Below, piece by piece: positions 21,540 through 31,577 of a stretch of DNA of 64,000 nucleotides. The DNA comes from Takakia lepidozioides (taxonomy: Eukaryota; Streptophyta; Takakiopsida; Takakiales; Takakiaceae), in the NCBI GenBank assembly GCA_030704615.1, contig CM060731.1, forward strand, positions 68,426,756 to 68,490,755. The letters run 5' to 3'. The notes beneath the pieces are model-generated. The model ran no database searches. It was not told where the DNA came from and saw only the letters and a list, made by a program, of their open reading frames with translations. Each line of letters starts with the position of its first letter. The stretch's first letter is position 1. Position numbers and translations under genes: made by a program.

Positions 21540-23390
21540 GCCAGGTGTGTTACCAACACAAAACTCAATGATCATCCATTCAATTGAAGTAGTTTATTCA
21601 ATAGGCCTCAAATAGATATGGGGAGGGTCTAATTTACATTAGAAAAAATCTATATATTTTGGCCAGGTCCAAAAACTTAAACCCCTTTCTGTAGGTTCCT
21701 GTGCAAGTTTGAGGTCAAACAGGCTCTGTATGCCAAAGATATGGCCAAACAGGCTATGTAAACATAATATTTGACCTTAAATGGTAACAAATACAAGGAA
21801 AAAAAAAATTCAATTAATTTCCTTTGGTTCCCCGTTCCCACGTTTTATGCGATGCCCTGCAGGTTCCACGTACAGTCACCGTTCCCAAGTGCCCATCGAT
21901 TAATGCACCAACCAAATTGAATTCACCAACGCAATGGTGTACGCTGATGCAATACATCTGCTGTCAGCCGCCTCTATGAATGGATTGAAAGAGCCAGACA
22001 TATGAATATCAAGGTCAGACATGAACCTGAATTGAGACCACACTGCTACCCGTAAGCACTTACACGGCCCCAACAGGTCACCTCGCGATGAAGCAACAAC
22101 ACACTAGCTGCAACACATCCAATATAGGTTCATCATGTACACCTTGTAAGAAAACCCTCTTGGAAATCTGAATCCATGGACCTGGTGCGTGTAGCAACTT
22201 CCAAACAGCCAGTCTTATACCACAGTCTCAAGTGAGCTGGTCGCCTCAGACTGTCATGCGTTGAAGAACTTGCAAATTGTGTCTAGCAGATTCGGCCTCC
22301 CAGTGACATCTCAACTCACAGTGGGCTATGGGCTTACCACTGCAATCATGGGCAGGGCAATTTCCGGGTCTAGCTCACCAGCCAGAGCAAAGAAAAAAAA
22401 AAAAATCTCGGCCAGCCTTTAACTTGTATCATATGGGAGTTATGCAAAACACCTCCCCTGGAAGTTTCGAAGCATTCCTGCAGCAGCTGTGCCTAGCATG
22501 CATCTGGATAATTTCAACTTGTTTGAGTTTCCATACTCTAATTCCAACCCCAGCGCTTTCTTGTCAAAGCATGGAAGCAGAGTGAAGCCTGAGGAGGAAT
22601 GGAGCTGCAGACCGACGTACCTCGATCGACGTACCTAAACAGCCCTAGCTGATTAACCGAGCCTCACCGTCACCATGGCCCCCATCCTTCTTTGCCACCG
22701 TGGTGATGGTGCATGTCAAACCCCTGACATCATGGGAACTAGCGATTGACGAATCTGAACCACTCTGGATCCACAGGTACTTGCTTCGTGCCCTCATTTA
22801 AATCTTCAATCGCCTCACTGGCTTTCAGCTTAATTGTTCCATTCTGGAACTACCCTGACGCAGGTAATTTATTTCTCTTACAGTCACCATGCTGAGATGT
22901 CGAATGAGTATAACCCCATGGAGCTGTGATCACCCACTATCAATCTCAGTACTCTTTGCGATGCAGCTCTGGCATACTAGCAGCAAAGCAGATGTCTTGG
23001 ACTAGGTATATACTGCAAGAGAACCATCCAGGCGGCTCCGCACACATGCTCAAGTACGTGTGAGGAAACTTTGATGTAGCACTTGTCATATTCGAACCAT
23101 TGGCGGTGTTATAACAGCCGAGAGCACGCCAGGAAACATCGGCAGCCAAGAAAAATCAGAAAAATCAACCCGAGCACAGAGAAGGAGGGACTTCGGGAGC
23201 ATTTTAGCTTCAACCTCACTACTCCATGGACAATATGCCAGCATAACGTCATTCCATTTCAAATACCATCATCTGCTGCTTCATTCCGGGCTGTCCTACC
23301 TGGTGTCCCACACGACACCTTCCTTTTATAGGGCTCACCCCCCCCCCCCAAGGGGCACTAGCTGCAAGGCGAAGTGGCTCTTAGTTACTC
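21540..23390. other. Intergenic sequence, no gene recognised
   Basis: Short A-runs (near 21,800 and 22,390) and a C13 homopolymer at ~23,339-23,350. No conserved coding stretch was found on either strand. Confidence 0.5.
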
Positions 23391-23394
23391 CCGC

Positions 23395-23624
23395 TACGGC
23401 CGGAGTCTTCTCTCTCTCCGGGCTGTCCTTTCCCACGCATCCTCTAGCTCGGACTGACTTGGTTCTTCATTTTAAATATTATTCTGTATGGACAAGAACA
23501 ACCTCCAGCTATGGCTGGAGTCTTCTCTCTCTCTCGGCTGTCCTTTCCCACGCATCCTCATACTCGGACTGACTTGGTTCTCCATTTTAAATATTATTCT
23601 GTATGGACAAGAACAACCTCCAGG
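23395..23624. repeat. Tandem duplication of ~115 bp
   Basis: The segment GGAGTCTTCTCTCTCTC...GACAAGAACAACCTCCAG occurs twice in a row (about 23,401-23,505 and 23,517-23,622), with only a few substitutions and TC-number differences. Confidence 0.85.
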
Positions 23625-23629
23625 GAGTT

Positions 23630-24150
23630 TGCCAAGCTGGTGGGTTTTTCTATAACTATTCCCCCACTAAATAAGCTAGACATCATCTCTCTCGAGTGAT
23701 CAATAACTAAAAACCATTACTCACACAAAGAGTCGAGCCAAGTGCACCCCATGCCGTGGGGAATCCACACCTAGCGCCATAGCCATTGCGCGAGTGAGGA
23801 TAAGCATCCTCAGGTACCAAAATATTTTAACACATCATTTTGGCACTTAATCTAATTCCAAGTGTCTAAAAATATTAACTGGTTAAATTCTAGCTAATTT
23901 TACACTATATGCATAAATTGCTTGACAAATTGAATTAAGTTTGGACGTAACATCTTCCAATTCCATTGATGAGAAAGCTGCTAAGAGATTCGTAAGCTCT
24001 ACAGAAGAGATGACAAAAGGGAAACAAGCCAAAATGTCTTGTTTGGAGCTAAGATGTCAAGCAGAAGGAGGTTTCTTACTGAAAAGAGAAGAGAAGTGAA
24101 AGGCTACAAATGTTGTCATCTCCTTTGGCTTCATAAGGGAATTGTACATC
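23630..24150. other. Intergenic, AT-rich, no gene recognised
   Basis: No coding similarity. AT content rises around 23,820-23,940, next to the Ty3 fragment that follows. Confidence 0.45.
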
Positions 24151-24154
24151 TTTA

Positions 24155-24850
24155 AGCAAGCTGATTATGGTCACTGATTACTTGACCAAGTGGGTAGAAG
24201 TCCGGCCTTTGCATACCCAGAGTTTTGATGTTGTGGCTCAATTCTTCTTTGATGAGAGATTCTTTTGTGGCATGAGAGATCCTCATGGACCAGGGTAAGG
24301 AGTTATGTAATCAGCTATTCACGGTGATATGCTTCAATTTTGGTGGGAAACACGTGGCTACAGCTCCTTATCATCCACAGACCAATGGCTTTACAAAGCG
24401 TTTTAACCAAACTCTTTTGTCAAATGTTGGAGAAGAATGGTGCACTACCCAGGGAGTGGGATACTTTCTGCCTTTTTTCTGCCCCTTATACTCTTTGCTT
24501 ACCGCACCGCTGTGCATGCTAGTACCAAAAAGACTCTTTTTGAATTGTTGTATGGATGCTCAGCTTGTGTCTCATCCACCATTGAGACAGATCATTTGCC
24601 GTTGAAAGCCTTGCTTATTCCTCGTGAACTAACTGGACGTTTGGCTAGATGGGCTTTGATTTTACAGGGTTATGATTTTCAGATCTCTTACAAGCAAGAC
24701 AAAGAGAATGTTAATGCTGATGCATTGACTCGTGGGGAAACTAAGCCTCCTGCCCCTTACACTACTCTAGATGATATCGTTCATGTTCTTTCTTCCCCTT
24801 CTGTTACTGCACACCTGTCACTGATCCTTATGCATTATGTCATCTGCTAG
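24155..24850 (+). mobile_element. Ty3/Gypsy fragment with integrase followed directly by RNase H
   Basis: A second, distinct Ty3 family. The integrase core shows VTDYLTKWVEVRPL at ~24,165, MDQGKELCNQLF, then APYHPQTNGFTKRFNQTL near 24,360, with frameshifts. The last 137 residues (24,437-24,850) are one frame that joins an integrase end (PLILFAYRTAVHASTKKTLF) to an RNase H end (ELTGRLARWALILQGYDF, NVNADALTRG). Normal Ty3 order is RNase H then integrase, so the fragment is rearranged or belongs to a lineage with integrase first. Confidence 0.85.
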
Positions 24851-24944
24851 ATTTCCCTTATGTTCCTCCCGATCTGCTAGATTCTTGGGATCTAGTTCAA
24901 TTTGATGTTCCTTAAATTTCCTGCTTGGTACTTGGCAATGCTTG

Positions 24945-25690
24945 TAGGTTGGCAATCTGCAGGGTCCTTAGACACTCCGTCTACAGTCATCCCTGTTGTA
25001 GATCCAACCTAACCTCTCGATGCCAAGATACACAAAAAGGCAGATGCATGCCATCCCGACACCATCTCCTCGTTCATCTCACCATGCCACCGAGCTCCAG
25101 TGTCATCCTGCTGGCTCGTGCATGGATTGCGACTCAATCCATCCGCATTCCTATTGACCAAACCCGGTCGATGCATAACCTGAAAGTCATACTCCTGGAG
25201 TATAAAGCCCACCGTGCAAGCTTCCCCGTAAGCTTGTTTGATTCCATCAACCACTTGAGTGGCTGGTGATCCGTGACAATGGTGAAGAGATTGCCGTATA
25301 GATAGCACCTGAAGTGTGCCACGGCCCACACTGCAGCTAAGCACTCCCCCTCATATGAGCTATACTTAGACTTTGCAGCGTTGTTCGAGCGGCTAGCATA
25401 AGCCACTACGAACTCTCTTCCCTCATCATCCACCTGTGTGAGCACCGCTCCAAGCCCCAACATGCTCCAATATGTATACACATGAAAGGGACGCCCCCTG
25501 ATAGGTCGTCTCAAGATCGGCGTCGAGGTCAACCTCGCCTTGAGCTCCTGAAAAGCTCGCTCTTGCTCATCTTCCCACTACCACTCCTGGTCTACCTTGG
25601 TCAGCTTAGTTAGAGCCTTTGCAATAGCACTAAATCCCTTGACAAACCGTCTATAGTAGTTTGTCAACCCCATGAAAGCTCGAACTCGGC
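24945..25690 (-). mobile_element. Element A family fragment, inverted part (RT end and RNase H)
   Basis: The reverse complement matches element A from about 5050 to 5800. Conserved blocks are AYASRSNNAAKSKYSSYEGE, TDHQPLKWLMESNKLTGKLA and a decayed HRPGLVNRNADGLSRN. The right end abuts, at about 25,700, a + strand fragment that starts at the next bases of the element (~5806). Confidence 0.88.
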
Positions 25691-25699
25691 TCACATAAG

Positions 25700-26020
25700 C
25701 CAGGTGGTGCCAGAGATATACATGAGAATTCGGTTGTGTTGGACTACCTCCGTACTGGAGACACGGCAGCTAGTGTGACTGCCAAGGAGAGGGATCGGAT
25801 CCTACAACGAGCCAAGAGGTTCAAGTGGGAGGGGATACACCTGCTTCGAGTGTGGGAGGATGGTCGGGTGAGGATTGTGCCTCACCCAACATAGCGTGCA
25901 TGATTAGTGCGGCATGCCCATGAGGAGTTGGGGCATTTGGAGTGCGACGCACTCATAGTTTACTGCAGGGGCAGTATTGGTGGCGTGGTATGCACACAGA
26001 GGTGCAACAATTCATGGAAA
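25700..26020 (+). mobile_element. Element A family fragment, direct part (linker and integrase zinc finger)
   Basis: Matches element A from ~5806 to ~6120: VVLDYLRTG-like linker, AKERDRILQRAKRFKWEG, HAHEELGH and the start of the HHCC finger. Stops and frameshifts occur, for example CAACATAGCGTGCATGA near 25,890. Similarity ends where TTCATGGAAATCG begins (~26,012). Confidence 0.88.
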
Positions 26021-26039
26021 TCGACTGGCCACGAACTTG

Positions 26040-26617
26040 AACGAAACTTACCAAGAGTAGAGTCAGACAACAATCAAGTGTTTTTCCAGTGATGGCCATT
26101 GTTCTCCGTTGTTTCCACCCCTGTTATTTATTCACCTTTCTTGACGAGTTGCATGCTCGCCGTGTGGTATCCATCCATGATGCCAAAAAAAACATTGGTG
26201 GGACATTGATAAAGCTCCGCTCTGCACGCAGGTTTGCAACTAATTTAACAAACGTGTCAAGTATTTTAACATAGTTTAGGTGGGATAGACGGTGTGTCTT
26301 TGCTTATAACATGGTTAAAATGCATGCAAATCCAAACTCAAGAGCCATGGTCCATGCTTGATATATCAATTGTTGCGTGGACGACGTGCTCTCCTTCTTC
26401 CAGAGGGGTCCAATGTCAAGGCGCATGACGATCCTGTCCATCCGACTGATCTGGTCCATTTTGAGCTGGTGTTTGATTTAACTTACATCAACATGGAAGG
26501 ACGCACTGTGGGGTGAATTTTGCAGATTTGATCAAATTTTCCAACTTCCTCTTTTGAAATTCCGGCCTTGTTTGTGGACCTTAGTATTGAGTCTTCCAGA
26601 TCTCTTTTTGTGTCTTC
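26040..26617. other. Intergenic, no gene recognised
   Basis: One short open stretch near 26,140-26,274 (LHARRVVSIHDAKKNIGG) has a protein-like look but no family that I recognise. Otherwise featureless. Confidence 0.35.
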
Positions 26618-26620
26618 TTA

Positions 26621-26952
26621 GAGCATCTCCATTGGGGGTACACCAAACAACACTGCAACGGTAACCTCCTGCCGCCTCCAACACTCCCCTCCCCCAGCGG
26701 CAACCCCATCAAACTACCTTGCAGATGTCTTTTTGGCTGACGTGCCTTGCTCCGGAGGGACCACCTGGACAGACTCTGCCTTACCCTCACGCCATAAATG
26801 CAGGCAGCCGTGTTTTTTAGTGGCTCCAGCAGGTACCGGCCGGGTTGGGCCTGTATCCTTCACGAAAGTACAGGCCACGGGGGTGCGGATAACACGACCG
26901 GGGGCTCCTTTGCTGTTGTCGGGGCATTTAGGGACCCCCGGTGGAGATGCTC
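26621..26952. mobile_element. PIF/Harbinger-type MITE with TTA target-site duplication
   Basis: Terminal inverted repeats are GAGCATCTCCATTGGGGGT at the left and, read inward from the right, GAGCATCTCCACCGGGGGT: 19 bases with two mismatches. The element is 332 bp, flanked on both sides by TTA (26,618-26,620 and 26,953-26,955), the 3-bp duplication of PIF/Harbinger transposases. No transposase frame is inside, so it is non-autonomous. Confidence 0.85.
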
Positions 26953-26960
26953 TTAGTATT

Positions 26961-27094
26961 TAGATGAACACCACATGTAGTCCCTGTCAAGTTTTTCACA
27001 TCGAAGGGTTTTGCCCTCGACCCAACTTGCAGGTGTCAGGTTTTTCTTTTGGCAAGTTTTTTTACCCTACAGTGGAGGGTGTTCATCTAGTAGG
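26961..27094. repeat. Small inverted-repeat element adjoining the MITE
   Basis: TAGATGAACACC at 26,961-26,972 is inverted at about 27,080-27,092 (GGTGTTCATCTAG), enclosing ~105 bp. It may be a very short MITE or a leftover of a nested insertion. No convincing target duplication. Confidence 0.4.
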
Positions 27095-27099
27095 ACTTA

Positions 27100-28050
27100 T
27101 ATTTTACCTTATATTTTACCTCGTGGAGCTTAGGTTTTCCATCGGGGACTAGTTTGACCTTACTCATCCCTCCTGACAGAACTTTTGAATTACTCAATGT
27201 TTTGGGCTCCATACCATTACATACGACCATTAGGTATCATGAATCCTACACGGTAATCATAGAATGGTGGCTGCATCCTGGCCGTTAAGATACATGACGG
27301 TGGACATTCATTACCCTTGTGGCTGGCCATTCACATTGCGCCATGTGGCAGACTCGCTATAGAGACTCTCCATCCAACACCACCACAAGATAAAAAGCTA
27401 CACATATATTGTGGTTTTCCCGAGGTTGGTTAGCGTGTGAGTAGGGCTTACGCCAGCAGAGAGGCATGTTTCGCATATTCCTCAAGAATCCGGAGAATAT
27501 GCGGTAAAGAAACCAAAATCTACTCACGCAAAAAAAAAAAACCGAACCATCTGAAAACCGTGCTTACGCGACAAAACTTGTGAAATTAATCGTCCAAAGC
27601 TTAATTCACGTGAGCACAAAGACCCACAAATGTATCTGCCAAAACTCAAAGGTCAGCGAACGTAAACAATGTGGCTTTCAAGGTAAAACATTGTGTGTAG
27701 AAACAAGAACTACCCAAAAAAAGGGTTTCGCTGGCGAAACGCAAACGCATCTTAGGTTTTGCCAGCGAGACTTGGGTTTCGTCGGCAAAATTGGGTGTGG
27801 TTTGGTTTTTTTTAAGGTTTCTCCCCTTTCAAGCTCCTTCTATATGTTTTAACATTATATTTAGACACCATGAAGACCCTATTACCGCAGAAAGACCCTA
27901 TGTCCGTCTATTACATGTATTTTTGCTGGCATACATCCCCCATAACCGCGGATCCTGCTCACACGACGTTTTCTTGTGCTCACTCCGTTTGTGTTCACAT
28001 CATACCAATCCCCATTTGCCAAGAGCTCTTGTATAGTTCTAGCCAGGCTA
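27100..28050. other. Intergenic with small palindromes, no gene recognised
   Basis: Local palindromes include CGCATATTC...GAATATGCG around 27,473-27,505 and TTTCGCTGGCGAAA near 27,725. An A12 run lies at ~27,530. No coding similarity. Confidence 0.45.
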
Positions 28051-28054
28051 AAGC

Positions 28055-29240
28055 AATCTCAAAATAGACTTGTTATTAGAGCTAAAGTAATCCTCAAATG
28101 GACTTCCTTCTTTTATCTTTGCCTTCTCCAAACTTGGAGTTACTTTAACAGTCTCTAACTTCCTCTCTAAGTTAGCGAACACCAAAAGTTGTGCATGGTT
28201 AATGGCCAGAAGTCTAATTTCTTTGACATTGACCAAGATGTAGCTCAAGGTTGTGTCCTCTACCCACTCTCTTCAATGTTTTCATATTCAGCTCCTTGAA
28301 AATGTGGGTTATCCCATCCAATCTTCAGGAGTTGATTTATTGTGCAAAGAGGTAGTTTAGCCTATGGAAGCTAGAAGCCAATGCTAGTAAATGCGCAGTG
28401 GTGGCCTTCAACAATCGTGAGGAGCGAGGAGGGTAGTGAAGAGATCCCTCTGCTCCCTTCCTCTTGGTGTTCAGTTTTCCTCCAATTGTAACTGGGGTGC
28501 GCGAATACAAAAGATGATAAATGCAAAGCTGGGTCTCACTCAATTTTGCCACTGCAAAAGGATAAATACTGAAGTTAAAAAGACCATGCTTTGCAACATT
28601 AATAGGCCTACCTTGGAGTACAAATCCGGGGTGACAACTCCAACAATGCTAAAACTTTAGAATCCATTCGGTTTTTGGTGCTCAAAGAGAGCACATCATC
28701 GTGCTCTAGAACAGTTAACATGACTGCTCAGGTTGGGTTTGGAATACCCCCCTTGCGCTCTCAATGTGATGAGTTCAAGGTCAGATGGTGGGGTCAGTGG
28801 AATCGCACGCCCGATACCCTGAGATGATCGACTCTATTTTTGAAAGCAAGAGCGTCCTGTTAATCAGGCCAAGTCCTGGCCGAAAAGGGGGTTTTCCTGA
28901 ATGTTAGGCAGAAAGAACTGACCCTGCTAGATGCAGCTGACTTGGAGGCTGAAGTGTCTAAGGTCGTGATGGAAGCCCGAAGCACGTCCAAACAAAACAA
29001 AACGAAGTTAGGCATAAAACCTCCCTGAACTTGTTTCCAGTATATGCCATGGGTCAGGACCTTAAGGATGATGTCATAGGCCTAGCTACCCTCGGCACTG
29101 ACTGAAATTTAAACTCAGGGCGGAGCCTACCTTTGAACAGTAAGATGCAGAAAGGAAAGGGAGATTGTCAAAGCCCAAAGAGCCGCCTAAAGGCAATATC
29201 CATTTTCTGATACAATGTCCGGAGTATTCTCATCAGAGCG
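28055..29240 (+). mobile_element. Decayed LINE (non-LTR retrotransposon) reverse-transcriptase fragment
   Basis: Frameshifted pieces in the right order: DVAQGCVLYPL near 28,230-28,260 (RT block 4, normally AQGCVLSPLLF), KLEANASKCAVVAF near 28,370-28,410, a thumb-region block WGARIQKMINAKLGL ... NINRPTLEYKSG at 28,495-28,630, then PPLRSQCDEFKVRWWGQW near 28,750-28,800. A C-terminal piece HFLIQCPEYSHQSD at ~29,200 matches the ..HFLLxCP.. zinc-knuckle tail of plant and animal LINEs. No poly(A) tail or target duplication identified. Heavily mutated and inactive. Confidence 0.72.
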
Positions 29241-29570
29241 ACCCTCTTCAGGACCATCAAGCACATCGTCCCTGCACCTCTGTTCACCGACTTTCAAAAA
29301 TCTCGAGGCTGAGCCTAAAGCCCTCACCTTGTTGGGGTCATTGTAGTAAAAGGCCCCTCTTATGACCAAGTGTCCAACTTTTTTGTCCTACATTCTGCTA
29401 CCATTATTCAACACTAATGTACAATTTTGCTTCCCTTTCCATACTGGAGGCATAAACAATAATTTGATTTGGTCCCTAAAGAATGAAGGTGCCATTGGTT
29501 TACTCTTATAACCCCAAGCCTGAACTGAAACTACTCACCACCACCGCCTCATGGAACCTGCACTGCTAAG
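29241..29570. other. Intergenic, no gene recognised
   Basis: Downstream flank of the LINE remnant. I see no coding or repeat structure in it. Confidence 0.4.
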
Positions 29571-29760
29571 CCATTCTAAAGACAAAATCATATCAGATGC
29601 AATAGATTGAAATGCTGTCATTCTAAAGACAAAATCGTAACACGTGCAATAGACAGAAGTGCTCTCATGATCCACAACACTTACAAATACATATACTCTC
29701 ATTCTAAAGATCATATCAAAACAGGTGCAATAGATAAAACCGCTCTCTTGTTAGTTGGCC
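29570..29760. repeat. Three imperfect ~55-70-bp tandem repeats
   Basis: The motif CATTCTAAAGA(C/T)(A/C)A.ATC...GTGCAATAGA(T/C)... recurs at about 29,572, 29,620 and 29,700, each followed by GCT(G/C)TC or GCTCTC. Spacing is uneven. Confidence 0.6.
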
Positions 29761-30365
29761 TTTAATCAATTTCAACACTTTAGAACCATCTTTCAATAGT
29801 AGTACAGATGCCCAAATCAAGAGCCCTTGCTCAGCCTAGGAATGCATGATTTGGATGGAACACTATGATCTCTGGGAGAAGAGCAACAGCGAGCCTATAG
29901 CAACAGCAGCTCATCAGAAGCGCCAACAGCTGTGCCAATTCTAGAAAGCATTTGGAATAGGTAACATACATTGAGGTTCGTTGAGATATCGGATGGAGGA
30001 CGGACATGTCAATGCAGTGCATAAGCCAAGCCCCTGCATTCAAGGATAATAATGTCAGATTATTATGAGGGTTATTTATCCTCCATTGCAGACTTCAAAC
30101 TTCTTAGCCTCCAGGCACCCGTGGCTGTTGGGCTCGTCCATTCTGAGTGCCATCCCGGTCGTGAACATAGCAAAAGGGGGTCACATCTAGTACTTACGCC
30201 TCCGGTGAAGTGGCCTACGATATGGAATGAGGTCTGGGTGCTGCCAAAATTTCTGTCTTTCATGGAAATGTGTAAGTTATTGGAGTGCCATGGGCAGAGA
30301 AGAATTATGTGCAGTATGGGTGCGGAATGGAGGCTTTGGAGACCTATGAACAATTGATGTGGTGG
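29761..30365. other. Intergenic, no gene recognised
   Basis: Short open stretches occur on both strands but none shows conserved residues. The right end leads into the OSB-like remnant. Confidence 0.4.
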
Positions 30366-30545
30366 TTCTAGATACATTACTGGTGTAGAGACAACGATAG
30401 CTGAAAGAGCAGGGACAGTGTGTAGGTCCAGATTCTTGCAAGAAGGTAGGATTTGAAGCACGAGATAACCTACGATTCCCTGTGGATTGCAGTGGGCCTT
30501 TGGAAGATGCAGCTATGGGCATTTATGGGGAAGTTCAGGCTTTGT
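30366..30545 (+). pseudogene. Second OSB-like PDF-motif remnant
   Basis: The intron-like sequence and exon b of the 7.7-8.1 kb fragment recur here: GATAGCTGAA.GAGCAGGGA, an AG acceptor, then codons reading DLKHEITYDSLWI in the frame equivalent to DFKHKVTYDSLWI. A TAG replaces the codon before D, and the sequence after LWI diverges. It is a pseudogene fragment. Because the intron is shared, both fragments derive from genomic duplication, not from a retrocopied mRNA. Confidence 0.55.
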
Positions 30546-31577
30546 ATGGCCTATTCATGAAGGAGTTTTTTTTCTTTAATGCAGCTCGAAGTTGAGTAGA
30601 TCCATTTCCTTTAGGGCTTCTATTGCAAGTTTTCAGAGCCAATTGCTTTGCTGCAACCTCCACCATTTCAGCAGACAATGGCTGGGTGAATAGATAGTAT
30701 CAGCTCTAGGTTGCAAAGATAATAATGACCAATACTGGAGAGTTTTAGGTGCAACAAGTGATTGTATTTCAGAGATTTAGCAGATTTGGAGACCTATGTG
30801 GAGGAGGTGATCAATCCTCCAGGGCTCTGCAGAATCTGCACACAGGGTCTTCCCACCTCCCTGGAGCATTGCAAGTTCTCCCATAATTCTGCTTCAAGAA
30901 TCGGGTGGACAACGTAACAGAAATCTATGTAGGATGGAAAACTGTAGCTAGCAGCACTGCCGCTACATCTTCTTAATCTGGATATGGGTCGGATTTGGAG
31001 CAACTGTCCGGGTCTGGGCATCTCTCAGGTCTCTCACCCGTTGGCATCTTTGGAAATGCCAAGTTACTGTAAGGATTTCCTAACGAAGGAAGCTTGGCAT
31101 ATGTTGATTGCAGCTCACTCAGGATAGGCGCCTTGCAGTGAACGACTCCTCATGGGAATGGAGATCGGACCGGAGCTTCCTTCATCTCAGAGATCCAGCG
31201 TTGACTCTTGGGGCAGAAAGCTTTCATGGCTCTTTTAGGTTATTTTCGGGGCTTCATCTGCTTCATCTCCTTTCCCGTGAAAAAATGAAAAACCCTAGGG
31301 TTAGAGACGGATGAACACTGTGCAAATAGTACTTAGTTCGGCTTCATCTCAAGTCAGAGGTGCGAGGCAGCGATGGCGGGAAGAGGTCGTAGATCGAGAG
31401 CTGCCGCCGTGCTTTGAGGTTTCTTGGCCAGTACTCTTCCATTCGCTCCATTGTGGATTGTGGGTTTTGATGGCAGAGTGTAGTTCAGTGGTCGTGCATC
31501 ATCTTTCATCTTCCTCCTCTGTCTCGCCAGGTTCAGTATTTCACGCACCCACGTAAAGATCTACAGCCTGCACAGAT
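30546..31577. promoter_or_regulatory. FCF2 upstream region with telo-box
   Basis: No gene recognised from 30,546 to 31,280. At 31,290-31,298 AAACCCTAG is a telo-box; it forms part of the palindrome AACCCTAGGGTT (31,291-31,302). Telo-boxes are enriched upstream of ribosomal-protein and ribosome-biogenesis genes in plants, which fits the downstream gene. The transcription start was not located; the 5' UTR probably begins between the box and 31,578. Confidence 0.5.
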
